Position numbers and translations under genes: made by a program. A stretch of 64,000 nucleotides of DNA from Acinetobacter shaoyimingii (lineage in GTDB: Bacteria > Pseudomonadota > Gammaproteobacteria > Pseudomonadales > Moraxellaceae). Every line of letters starts with the position of its first letter. Within the stretch, counting starts at the first letter, position 1. The notes beneath the pieces were generated by a model. That model did no database searches, was not told where the DNA came from, and was given only the letters and a program-made list of their open reading frames with translations. Shown piece by piece: positions 28,757 through 37,216 of this stretch. The DNA lies in contig NZ_CP049801.1 of assembly GCF_011578045.1 (NCBI RefSeq), forward strand, positions 1,364,001-1,428,000, written 5' to 3'.

Positions 28757-29131
28757 ATGTATAAAAATCAAAAAGGTGCTTCTTATTTAACGATTTTAGT
28801 TGGGTTGGTTGCTTTGGCTTTTGTGGTCAAAGCGGTCACAGCTGTTTGGCCTTCTTATTGGGATGATCGAGTGGTCAATAAGCAAATTGAGGAGTTGATT
28901 TCTTCGAGTTCATCAGATATCACAGAAAATCAATTTGTGGAAAAAATGGATAAAAGTTTAGAAATGAACAATATCAGAGATCTAAAATTTGATGATATTG
29001 CTCAAGTCAGTACTGAAAATGGTATAGTTGTGTCTAAGCAATATGAGGTAAGAGTTCCGTTCTTACTGAATATTGATTTAATTTTAACATTCGAGAAGAG
29101 TTTTGATCAAAGGTCAGTTCAAAGTCAATGA
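28757..29131 (+). CDS. DUF4845 membrane-anchored protein
   Basis: A 124-residue protein with one N-terminal membrane helix (ASYLTILVGLVALAFVVKAV, about residues 8-27) and a small extracytoplasmic or cytoplasmic domain ending in VPFLLNIDLILTFEKSF. This matches the DUF4845 proteins coded between lepB and rnc in many gammaproteobacteria. The function is unknown. Its 3' end overlaps the rnc start by 29 bases, suggesting translational coupling. Confidence 0.85.
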   Translation: MYKNQKGASYLTILVGLVALAFVVKAVTAVWPSYWDDRVVNKQIEELISSSSSDITENQFVEKMDKSLEMNNIRDLKFDDIAQVSTENGIVVSKQYEVRVPFLLNIDLILTFEKSFDQRSVQSQ

Positions 29132-29801
29132 TGCGCGCTTAATTGGTCGCATTGGTTATCAGTTTAAGAATATTGAGTTACTTCAACTTGCACTGACACA
29201 CCGTTCGGTTAGTCATAAATACAACTATGAGCGCCTAGAGTTTCTAGGTGATTCATTGTTAGGGATGATCATCGCCAATTATCTTTACGAGGCTTATCCC
29301 AAAGAGGATGAGGGTCGACTTACACGTATGCGAGCGACCTTGGTTCGGCAAGAAGCTTTAGGCAAGATTGCCAATGATTTAAAACTCAGTCAGAGTTTAA
29401 TTCTGAGTACAGGTGAATTAAAATCTGGTGGACATCATCGCGAATCGATATTGGCCGATACCGTTGAAGCCATTATTGGTGCGATCTATACAGATTGTCA
29501 CGATTTAAATGTTTTGCAGCAGATCGTTTTGAAATGGTATGAACCTTATCTGGATCATATTGAACCAACAGATCAGCTCAAAGATCCTAAATCACGTTTA
29601 CAAGAATATTTGCAAGCACGTAAAAAACCTCTCCCTATTTACGAAGTTGTCGATATTCAAGGTGATGCACCAAATCAGCATTTTAAAGTGGAATGCTTGG
29701 TTGATGGATTGCCAGTTAAATATGGTGAAGGATCAAGCCGTCGCTTTGCTGAACAAACAGTTGCGGCAGAAATCTTAAAAATTTTGGAGCACAAGTCTTA
29801 A
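29103..29801 (+). CDS. rnc: Ribonuclease III
   Basis: A double-strand RNA endonuclease for rRNA and mRNA processing. The signature ERLEFLGDSLL lies at residues 43-53, with catalytic acidic residues there and in LADTVEAIIGAIY. A double-stranded RNA-binding domain occupies about 155-228 (DPKSRLQEYLQ ... RRFAEQTVAAEIL). The start is TTG with GAGAAGAG just upstream; no ATG in this frame precedes the conserved fold. Its last base overlaps the era start. Confidence 0.96.
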   Translation: MIKGQFKVNDARLIGRIGYQFKNIELLQLALTHRSVSHKYNYERLEFLGDSLLGMIIANYLYEAYPKEDEGRLTRMRATLVRQEALGKIANDLKLSQSLILSTGELKSGGHHRESILADTVEAIIGAIYTDCHDLNVLQQIVLKWYEPYLDHIEPTDQLKDPKSRLQEYLQARKKPLPIYEVVDIQGDAPNQHFKVECLVDGLPVKYGEGSSRRFAEQTVAAEILKILEHKS

Positions 29802-30829
29802 TGACGACTCATTCCGATCACAATGATGCTGATCACGACTCGAACGACAATGCTAACGATCTAATCAATGACTTTTTTAGTTCACAAGGTACAGAAATAC
29901 CGAAAGACTTTAAAAGTGGATTCGTTGCTATTGTTGGTCGACCAAATGTAGGTAAATCTACATTAATGAACCATATATTAGGTCAAAAGTTATCGATTAC
30001 TTCGCGTAAGCCACAAACCACACGTCATAAAATTGTGGGAATTGATTCGCGTGAAAAATCTCAAGCTGTGTTTGTTGACACACCGGGGATGCATAAGAAA
30101 GAAGTACGTGCCATCAATAAAATGATGAACCGTGCAGCTCACTCGGCACTACGTGATGTAAATTTGGTTCTATTTGTTGTTGATGCAGAAAAGTGGACAC
30201 CAAACGATGACCTCGTGTTGGAAAAACTTAAAAATGCTGAAATGCCTGTCATTTTGGTCATCAACAAAATTGATACTTTGGAAAATAAAAACAAAGCATT
30301 GCCATTAATTTTAGAACGTCAAAAATTAATGAATTTTGCTGAGATTGTTCCTGTATCTGCGCTTCGTGGGGCAAATTTAGATCATTTACGAAATACGATT
30401 GAAAACTACTTACCGTTCCAGCCACCACTATATTCTCTTGATCAATTAACAGATCGCTCTGAACGTTTCTTGGCGTCAGAGGTGATTCGTGAAAAAATCA
30501 TGCGCCAGTTAGGTGAAGAGCTTCCATACGATTTAACGGTTCAAATTGAATCTTTTAAAATTGAAGATGCTGTTTTAAATGAAAAAACTGGTCGTATGAA
30601 GCCAGCTTGTACGTATATCGATGCAACGATTTTTGTTGATCGCCAAGGGCAAAAAGCCATTGTGATTGGTGAAAAAGGTGCAAAACTGAAAAAAATCGGT
30701 ATGGATGCACGTGCTGACATGGAAAAAATGTTCGAACAAAAGATCATGCTGACACTTTGGGTCAAAGTGAAAGGTGGATGGTCTGATGATGAACGTGCAC
30801 TAAAAAGTCTAGGTTATAGTGATATCTAA
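29801..30829 (+). CDS. era: GTPase Era
   Basis: Binds 16S rRNA near its 3' end and assists 30S assembly. The GTPase domain carries G1 GRPNVGKST, G3 DTPGMH and G4 NKID. The C-terminal KH domain contains VIGEKGAKLKKIG, the GxxG RNA-binding loop. At 342 residues it is longer than the usual ~300 because of an acidic, Asn/Asp-rich N-terminal extension of about 38 residues. The start codon overlaps the rnc stop. Confidence 0.96.
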   Translation: MTTHSDHNDADHDSNDNANDLINDFFSSQGTEIPKDFKSGFVAIVGRPNVGKSTLMNHILGQKLSITSRKPQTTRHKIVGIDSREKSQAVFVDTPGMHKKEVRAINKMMNRAAHSALRDVNLVLFVVDAEKWTPNDDLVLEKLKNAEMPVILVINKIDTLENKNKALPLILERQKLMNFAEIVPVSALRGANLDHLRNTIENYLPFQPPLYSLDQLTDRSERFLASEVIREKIMRQLGEELPYDLTVQIESFKIEDAVLNEKTGRMKPACTYIDATIFVDRQGQKAIVIGEKGAKLKKIGMDARADMEKMFEQKIMLTLWVKVKGGWSDDERALKSLGYSDI

Positions 30830-30861
30830 TATTGGTTTGATATGACTCAAGGTGAACCGTA

Positions 30862-31089
30862 ATGATTCGAATATTGGCAGTTTTAACGTGTGTAATCATG
30901 TTGCAAGGCTGTATTCATAAAATCGTTACGGTTCCTGTGAAAGTGGCGTATAAAACCACTAAAGGTGTAGTGAAAGGCACTGCTGCAGTGGTAGGTGCTG
31001 TTATTCCCGATCGTGAAGAAAAACAAGATGACCCAAAAGATTTAAAAAACGCCAAAACTCATCAAAAAATAATTTCACAAGATGATTAA
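30862..31089 (+). CDS. Small lipoprotein between era and recO (NF038104-like)
   Basis: A 75-residue lipoprotein with signal MIRILAVLTCVIMLQGC and lipobox LQGC (Cys17). The mature part is short, begins IHKIVTVPVKVAYKTTKGVV, then KGTAAVVGAVIPD, and ends with a charged tail. It resembles the small family annotated NF038104 in Acinetobacter, a recollection not checked by search. The function is unknown. It lies within the era-recO interval, 10 bases before recO, and is surely cotranscribed. Confidence 0.75.
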   Translation: MIRILAVLTCVIMLQGCIHKIVTVPVKVAYKTTKGVVKGTAAVVGAVIPDREEKQDDPKDLKNAKTHQKIISQDD

Positions 31090-31099
31090 GTGATCATCT

Positions 31100-31813
31100 A
31101 TGCGTAATGAATCTCTACATGGTTATTTGATCCATCATCGTAAATATCGTGAGCGAAGTCATATCGTTCATTTATTTACAGAAGAGTATGGGCGAATGGA
31201 TGGGATTTTGAGGCAAATGCCACCCCCTCAATATCAACCCATTACCTTACAAGCAACAGGCAAATCTGAGCTTAAGAACTTCACCAAGTTAGAAATTTTA
31301 AATCATCCTATTTTTTTCTATGGTGATGCATTTTTTTCAGGATTTTATTTAAATGAAATTATTCTGAGATTGTGTCCTTTAGAAGAACCTATGCCTGAAA
31401 CATTTCAGCAATATCATTTGACTTTAAATCATTTACAGCATTTAGCTGAACAAACATCTCAAAATCAATTTCTCAAACAGATATTAAGACAATTTGAATT
31501 TGTCTTGCTTGGTGAATTGGGCTATGCCATTGATTTTAATGTTGATGCACAGCAACAACCAATTTTAGTAACACAAAAATATCAATTTCAGCTCAATGAC
31601 GGCTTTATACCTGTATCGCATTCAGCAAGTGGCACCTTGCTTGGAGAGCAGATTCTCTCAATGTCTAGCTATGAAAAAGGTACAGATTTTAATGCTGAGC
31701 AGTTACAATTATTGACTAAACTTTATCGACAGATGATTGCTTCATTGTTGGGAGATAGACCTCTCAAAAGTCGACAACTCTGGATTCAAAATTCTCAACC
31801 AAAAACCAATTAG
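31100..31813 (+). CDS. recO: DNA repair protein RecO
   Basis: Helps load RecA on SSB-coated DNA in RecF-pathway repair. The 237-residue protein has the N-terminal OB-fold (GYLIHHRKYRERSHIVHLFT, EEYGRMDG) and the helical C-terminal domain (FEFVLLGELGYAIDF). The zinc-finger cysteines seen in some bacterial RecO proteins are absent, as in other gammaproteobacteria. The gene order era-recO-pdxJ supports the call. Confidence 0.92.
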   Translation: MRNESLHGYLIHHRKYRERSHIVHLFTEEYGRMDGILRQMPPPQYQPITLQATGKSELKNFTKLEILNHPIFFYGDAFFSGFYLNEIILRLCPLEEPMPETFQQYHLTLNHLQHLAEQTSQNQFLKQILRQFEFVLLGELGYAIDFNVDAQQQPILVTQKYQFQLNDGFIPVSHSASGTLLGEQILSMSSYEKGTDFNAEQLQLLTKLYRQMIASLLGDRPLKSRQLWIQNSQPKTN

Positions 31814-31822
31814 GAAAATGTT

Positions 31823-32551
31823 ATGGCTGCATTGTTGGGTGTGAACATCGATCATGTTGCGACACTTCGTCAAGCGCGTGGAACTAACTATCCCGATCCT
31901 GTTAAAGCAGCATTGATCTGTGAAGAAGCAGGAGCAGAGGGCATTACCTTACATTTGCGTGAAGATCGTCGTCACATTCATGATGATGATGTGCGTCGTA
32001 TGCGTCCAGTATTGAAGACGCGTATGAATCTTGAAATGGCTGTAACAGATGAAATGGTTGCATTCGCTTTAGAAATTAAACCACATCATGTGTGTTTTGT
32101 TCCAGAAAAGCGTCAAGAAGTGACTACTGAGGGTGGGTTGGATGTCATTGGTCATTTTGAAGATGTTAAAAAAGCCACGCAAGCATTGACTGCAATTGGT
32201 TGTGATGTGTCGTTATTTATTGATGCAGACTTTGCGCAAATTGATGCAGCTGTTGCTTGTGGTGCACCAACGATTGAACTTCATACGGGTGCATACGCAG
32301 ATGCCCATACGCCTGCAGAGCAACAAGCTGAATTAGAGCGCATTGTGAAAGGCACCGAATATGCCGTATCAAAAGGTCTGGTGGTCAATGCAGGACATGG
32401 TTTGAATCTGGACAATGTTGCACCGATTGCTGCAATTCCTCAAATTCATGAGCTGAATATCGGTCATTCGATTATTGCTGAAAGTGTTTTTGTTGGATTG
32501 GCGCAAGCTGTTAAAGATATGAAAGCAGCAATTCATGCTGCAGTGAAATGA
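31823..32551 (+). CDS. pdxJ: Pyridoxine 5'-phosphate synthase PdxJ
   Basis: Condenses 1-deoxyxylulose 5-phosphate with aminoacetone phosphate, the last ring-forming step of the DXP-dependent vitamin B6 pathway. The 242-residue TIM barrel starts [20 protein letters not shown] and shows [37 protein letters not shown] and [12 protein letters not shown]. It follows recO by 9 bases. Confidence 0.98.
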   Translation: MAALLGVNIDHVATLRQARGTNYPDPVKAALICEEAGAEGITLHLREDRRHIHDDDVRRMRPVLKTRMNLEMAVTDEMVAFALEIKPHHVCFVPEKRQEVTTEGGLDVIGHFEDVKKATQALTAIGCDVSLFIDADFAQIDAAVACGAPTIELHTGAYADAHTPAEQQAELERIVKGTEYAVSKGLVVNAGHGLNLDNVAPIAAIPQIHELNIGHSIIAESVFVGLAQAVKDMKAAIHAAVK

Positions 32552-32561
32552 ATGTAGAAAG

Positions 32562-33215
32562 ATGCTGAATCAAAAATATGTCGATCTTATGCAACCTGTT
32601 GTAGGGTTCTTAGGATGTAAAACACCGCAAGCTTGGTTAGATGAAGCAGTCAATAATCTTGATCTCTTGATGCAAGATCATGCCAACTGTGAAAAGAAAG
32701 CAGCAGGAACAGCAATGAACCTGATGTTTCGCTATAGTTTTTTTACAGATTTACAAGTGAAACTTGCACAATTGGTTCGTGAAGAAATGCTTCATTATGA
32801 ACAAGTATTGGAATTGATGACTAAACGTGGTCAACAGTGGCAGTCGATAAGTGCAGGCCGCTACGCAGGCGGGTTACGTAAAGAAGTTCGAACCTATGAA
32901 CCTGAAGCCTTGATTGATATTCTAATCATTGGCGCATTTGTAGAGGCTCGATCTTGTGAGCGTTTCTATGCGCTTTCTCCATTGGTTGATGAAGAGTTGG
33001 GGCGTTATTACAAGTACTTATTAAAGTCTGAATCTCGTCACTATGAAGACTATTTGACATTGGCTTTAGATGTAGCAAAAACAGCAAAACTCAAAAATCC
33101 TGAAGAGGATATAGAAAACCGCATTGAGCATATTCGTGAAGTGGAAAAAAATCTGATTTTATCACCAGATGATTTATTTAGATTTCATAGTGGTGTGCCA
33201 GTCAAAGCTGCATAA
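32562..33215 (+). CDS. miaE: tRNA-(ms2io6A37) hydroxylase MiaE
   Basis: A di-iron, ferritin-like oxygenase that hydroxylates the isopentenyl group of 2-methylthio-N6-isopentenyladenosine in tRNA. The 217-residue protein supplies metal ligands in EEMLHYEQV, EARSCERF and ESRHYEDYL; the segment GGLRKEVRTYEPEALIDILI is typical. It is the last gene of the lepA-miaE run, 10 bases after pdxJ, with a terminator behind it. Confidence 0.92.
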   Translation: MLNQKYVDLMQPVVGFLGCKTPQAWLDEAVNNLDLLMQDHANCEKKAAGTAMNLMFRYSFFTDLQVKLAQLVREEMLHYEQVLELMTKRGQQWQSISAGRYAGGLRKEVRTYEPEALIDILIIGAFVEARSCERFYALSPLVDEELGRYYKYLLKSESRHYEDYLTLALDVAKTAKLKNPEEDIENRIEHIREVEKNLILSPDDLFRFHSGVPVKAA

Positions 33216-33227
33216 ATAACATGATAA

Positions 33228-33254
33228 AAAAACCCTCAAAATGAGGGTTTTTTT
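33228..33254. terminator. Terminator shared by miaE and the DUF6351-like lipoprotein gene
   Basis: The stem AAAAACCCTCA / TGAGGGTTTTT with an AAA loop lies between convergent genes and has T runs on both strands. Confidence 0.88.
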
Positions 33255-33264
33255 ATGCAAACAA

Positions 33265-35523
33265 TCAAAATAGTTCAAATGCAGGCGCAGCCCAACCACG
33301 CGCAGATTTTTTGCTGACTGGGCTCATTGGCGTGCCACCATAAATGACCTGTTGATTTGCATCTTGATAAGTCATCCATGGAATGGTATTGGCAAAACCA
33401 ACAGGTTCTTGGTTAAAGTCACATACACCTTTTGGAAATACAGCTTGCAATCGATTCCATTGATCATTGCTAAAGCGTACTTTACTGCCATAATCTGACT
33501 GAAGTAGTGGTTTGAGCTGACATTTAACATGATAAGTACTGATACTGTCACCCGCCACCATTCGTGGTGTGCGGTATACTGGCAGGATTGATTCATTGCA
33601 GAGTTTTTTACGGCTAATGATGCCAGCAATAATACATGAATCACCAAGTTGACTCGGTTTATTGGCCGTCAGTTTCTGGTCAATCGGAAGGGCACTATTG
33701 TCTTTTTCAACCTGAGACAACCATTGATCCATATCTTTTAAGCTGATATCAAGACATTTAAAATCACCAATTAAAGGAGTGCTCCCACCATAAATCAAAT
33801 GATTATTATGGTGACCATGTGCCTTGTCTAAACGCGCACGAACGGCAAAAGCACGATAAGAGTCATGGAACGCAGCTGGATCTGGTCCACGACAGTCAAT
33901 GATCGCCACTTTATTTAAATTGTTCGCAACATTAATTGAACCTGTTCGATATGCATTGTTTAAAGCAGTATAGTTTGCTTCTACACGCTCTGGGGTCGCA
34001 TTAATGTCGATATCAATGCCACCAATTTTTTCGTTGAGTACAACAAACTGTTCCTCAGAAATCTTATTTTTTAATAAAGAGTCTAAACCGTATTGAACGC
34101 CAACATTATCCATAGCTAAACCAGCAAAACCGTGTCCAATTTTTTTTTCATTCTCAGTCCAGATTTCGGGTGGTCTAGGACCAAATAGATTGATTGCTGC
34201 ATCATGAATGGTACAACGCGAACCTGTTGGATTGGTGTCGGGATGATAAAGTTGCTCCTCTGTTAACCCTTTGCAGCTTCGATTAGGTCGGACAACATCA
34301 AACTGAGCACGCTCACTCACTAGCCCATTGATCTCTGAGATATGACCTTGGACATGGGCAATTTGAGAAGGTAGAAAGCGTAAGCGAGTCTTCCAATTTT
34401 TAAAATAATGAATCATTAAATGATAATCAACAAATTGTGTTGCGGTGCTCCAGGTGTCTGGAAAAGAACACGTCACCAAAAGACCTTGATAAATACCTGG
34501 ATATGCATTGGCGACAGATTGGGACACTAAAGAACCACCTGAACAGCCCTGACCAATGGTATAGCGCAAAGTGCCGTATTGCTCGATAAAACGCTCTTTT
34601 GCCATGAGCAGAGATTCAGCTTGAACAGCGATATTACAATTGTGATTACTGTGTGCTAATGATGCTGATAATACGGCGTAACCTTGACCTAAGGCGTCTA
34701 CCGTTAAATCAGGTGTTAAATTATCACGGTCGATTTGAATGACATCAGGTGCTGTACCTGAGCGGTAATCATTGTCACAACCATGTCCATGGGCGATGAT
34801 GAGTTTATGGTTAAATTGTGGTTGTGGAGACAGTGTGCTCCAAGTTTTTTGTGGATCAAAAAGTACAGCTATACGGTATTCATCACGATTTTGATAGCCG
34901 ACTTCTTCACGTACGATAAAGGGCAGGCTGATACCTTGATCGGTCGTGGTTGTTGCAATAGCGTTTGATGAGGGGGGGGCGTTTGGGTCGTAAGTTTTAA
35001 TTTGTCCGAGTCGATTGCGGTAGTAATAATTGTATTTTACGGGTTGTGAACAGAACGCATCCTCAGATGGATATTTACAGGTCCAAGGATTCAGTTGTGG
35101 TCCAGAAATCAGCGGACCACGTGTATCGTGATTTTTCAATGTCAGATGTTGTATGTATTGGCTGGTTTCAGTAATCAGTTGATTGTCGGCGATGACTAAA
35201 TTGCTGATCAGTGCAGTTTGGGCTTGATTTTGAAATGCTGAAGTGATGTCTTTGCCATTTAAAGTTATTTTAACTTCATTTGCATTTGTATCAGCTGGTA
35301 GGTCAAGTTGAAGAAGAACATCACCATCAGTGATTAAATCTGGTCTTGTTGAGAGTACGGCGATCATTTCCTTTTCGGTTTTGCTCAACATATTTTTTGC
35401 AGTAGCTGAACTAGGATTGGCACTTACGGCATGATCATTAGATTCATCGGAACTTCCACAAGCTGTGATCAGTGAGCTGCCGATACCTATGCTTAATAGT
35501 GTATATAAAAATTTTATTTTCAT
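33265..35523 (-). CDS. Large esterase-like lipoprotein (DUF6351-like)
   Basis: A 752-residue protein with a lipoprotein signal (LITAC, Cys22), so it is attached to the envelope. G-C-S-G-G at residues 326-330 (in YTIGQGCSGGS) fits a GxSxG nucleophile elbow with Ser328. LIIAHGHGCD upstream resembles an oxyanion strand, pointing to an alpha/beta hydrolase fold. The sequence resembles proteins labelled DUF6351; the substrate is unknown. The coding strand holds a C8 run at 34972-34979, codons for Ala-Pro-Pro, where slippage would shift the frame. The frame is intact here. Confidence 0.75.
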   Translation of the reverse strand: MKIKFLYTLLSIGIGSSLITACGSSDESNDHAVSANPSSATAKNMLSKTEKEMIAVLSTRPDLITDGDVLLQLDLPADTNANEVKITLNGKDITSAFQNQAQTALISNLVIADNQLITETSQYIQHLTLKNHDTRGPLISGPQLNPWTCKYPSEDAFCSQPVKYNYYYRNRLGQIKTYDPNAPPSSNAIATTTTDQGISLPFIVREEVGYQNRDEYRIAVLFDPQKTWSTLSPQPQFNHKLIIAHGHGCDNDYRSGTAPDVIQIDRDNLTPDLTVDALGQGYAVLSASLAHSNHNCNIAVQAESLLMAKERFIEQYGTLRYTIGQGCSGGSLVSQSVANAYPGIYQGLLVTCSFPDTWSTATQFVDYHLMIHYFKNWKTRLRFLPSQIAHVQGHISEINGLVSERAQFDVVRPNRSCKGLTEEQLYHPDTNPTGSRCTIHDAAINLFGPRPPEIWTENEKKIGHGFAGLAMDNVGVQYGLDSLLKNKISEEQFVVLNEKIGGIDIDINATPERVEANYTALNNAYRTGSINVANNLNKVAIIDCRGPDPAAFHDSYRAFAVRARLDKAHGHHNNHLIYGGSTPLIGDFKCLDISLKDMDQWLSQVEKDNSALPIDQKLTANKPSQLGDSCIIAGIISRKKLCNESILPVYRTPRMVAGDSISTYHVKCQLKPLLQSDYGSKVRFSNDQWNRLQAVFPKGVCDFNQEPVGFANTIPWMTYQDANQQVIYGGTPMSPVSKKSARGWAAPAFELF

Positions 35524-36348
35524 TCATTTTCACCATTTTTTTTGTTTGATTACTACAGTTAATTAGATGATTGTTATATTGGTTTTGCTTGCTTTTAGAG
35601 TATATTGCATGAGTTTTGATGTGATGAAAATCATCTGAATATTATATTGTGTGATAAAAAACACATGAGTTTATTGTGGAAAAATTAGATTTTCTAAAAT
35701 ATAAGAGACTAAATATGGTGTTGTAAGTACAATCTGTTAAGTTACATTAAATAAGTAAATGGCTGAATTTATTTTATAAAAATGACTAAGATTGAATTTC
35801 AGTTTTGCATAATGTGCAATCAAATATTTATTGAAATCATCTTTTTAGGTCCTATTTTATGAGAAAAATACAATATTTTTGCGTTTTAAATTCAACAAAA
35901 ATACACAAAAAATTACGTATTAATGTTCTCAAAAATAGGGTGTTGGAGCGCTTGTAATTTAAGGCATACTTAAAAGTGATGTGATTTGGCTAAAGTATGG
36001 GTTGTTGATAGTTGGTTATTGGTTATCCAATTCAATGCATTTAAACTGATTTTGAATTTTTTTAAGTGATTGATTTTGTTTTGTCTGTTTTATTAATTGG
36101 AATAAATCTTTAGAAATCACTATCTTGTGCTTATGTTTATCGATTTTAAAAAAATTAAGTTTGTGTGTGAATGATTGGTTGTTCGTGCTTTTGTGTTTTT
36201 ATCAGCAGGCACGTTTTTAAAAATTGTAAAGCTTTTAGAGCTATTTCATTTTTTAAGACTTGTTATGTGTGATGTTGTCGTGGATCGTTCTTTATTATCT
36301 CGGTGCAATTTTAGGTTGATGCCAAATATCTCTCAGATATGCAGTGCA
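35524..36348. other. Long A/T-rich intergenic region with no recognisable gene
   Basis: About 825 bases between the lipoprotein gene and the tRNA terminator show no convincing coding frame on either strand, no tRNA and no strong hairpin. The lipoprotein promoter should lie near 35530-35600. A plus-strand frame from 36175 runs through the terminator and tRNA and is not a gene. Confidence 0.55.
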
Positions 36349-36350
36349 AA

Positions 36351-36382
36351 AAAAAGCCCACGTCATTATGCGTGGGCTTTTT
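36351..36382 (-). terminator. Terminator of tRNA-Asn
   Basis: The 12-bp stem AAAAAGCCCACG / CGTGGGCTTTTT with an 8-nt loop lies 7 bases past the tRNA 3' end on the minus strand and can act on either strand. Confidence 0.92.
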
Positions 36383-36388
36383 GGTATT

Positions 36389-36464
36389 TGGCTCTCCAAC
36401 CTGGGCTCGAACCAGGGACCTGCGGATTAACAGTCCGTCGCTCTACCGACTGAGCTATTGGAGA
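36389..36464 (-). tRNA. tRNA-Asn (anticodon GTT)
   Basis: On the minus strand the 76-nt sequence folds as a standard cloverleaf. The acceptor stem is TCTCCAA/TTGGAGA, the D-arm contains AGCTCAGTCGGTAGAGC, and the anticodon loop is CTGTTAA with anticodon GTT. The T-arm contains GGTTCGAGCC, and an encoded GCCA forms the 3' end. It stands alone, with its own promoter and terminator. Confidence 0.98.
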
Positions 36465-36475
36465 ATCTGAGTGCG

Positions 36476-36503
36476 ATTATAAGGGGATTTCTCCAAGGGT
36501 CAA
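36476..36503 (-). promoter_or_regulatory. Promoter of tRNA-Asn
   Basis: On the minus strand, -35 TTGACC (36503-36498) and -10 TATAAT (36481-36476) are separated by 16 bases and placed about 11 bases before the mature 5' end, with a GC-rich CGCAC discriminator typical of stable RNA promoters. Confidence 0.85.
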
Positions 36504-36702
36504 GCTAAAACAACATTGTTTTAAAGAATATCTGTTTAAGTGTTTTTTATTTAAGCAAAAAGCTGAATATTTTGAAAAAGTCTTGCTTAGCAAGACCATG
36601 CTTGCTAAATTGAAAGGCAGATAAAGTGTTTGAATGAACTTCAGACAGTGTGGATTTACAACCAACTTGCCAGCACTAAAATGGCTAAACAGGAGACAGC
36701 GC

Positions 36703-37146
36703 ATGCAGACGCTCAAAATTTCTCAAATTTTTTCAAATTTCGCTTTTTATCAAACGCAATACCTTCAAATTTTATCAAACTCAGATCAGTACTATACCGA
36801 AGTTGAAGGTGCGTATATTCATGTCTGGCCGTTTGAAAAACAAAAACTGTATTTAGGCGATCTTTTACAGCTTTGGTTAGGTCATAAGTTTGTCGTCGAA
36901 ACAAAGTCCGATTCATTATTTGACGTGTTGAATGATCCATCTGAAATTGCAGGTGTGTATCATCTTTATAAAATTGAAGGTCATTTATTTTCAAATCAGA
37001 CTATTGCTTTAGGGTGGTCAGAGTGCACAAAACAAAGTCAGGAAGTTCACATAGAACAGTTATTTAAATTGTATTGTTTATTTAAGTCGATATCACGGCC
37101 AGCCGCTACCTCTCATACGCTACAGTCATATAAATCGGCAATTTAA
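36703..37146 (+). CDS. Hypothetical protein, 147 residues
   Basis: I do not recognise this protein. It is soluble, with no signal peptide, and rich in aromatic residues (FAFYQTQYLQILSNSDQYYT, YIHVWPFEKQKLYLGDLLQL). AGGAG lies 7 bases before the ATG at 36703, which decides that start over an in-frame ATG 69 bases upstream. The following lipoprotein gene begins 70 bases downstream on the same strand and may be cotranscribed. Confidence 0.65.
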   Translation: MQTLKISQIFSNFAFYQTQYLQILSNSDQYYTEVEGAYIHVWPFEKQKLYLGDLLQLWLGHKFVVETKSDSLFDVLNDPSEIAGVYHLYKIEGHLFSNQTIALGWSECTKQSQEVHIEQLFKLYCLFKSISRPAATSHTLQSYKSAI

Positions 37147-37216
37147 TATTTTGATTGAATAAAACTTAATGATTGATTAGATTGAAATCTAATCATAATA
37201 AATTGCTCCTTAGACA

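Noticed and set aside
36175..36453. 92-codon plus-strand frame over the tRNA region
   Set aside because: It reads through the terminator and antisense to tRNA-Asn; its C-terminal part is only the translated tRNA complement.
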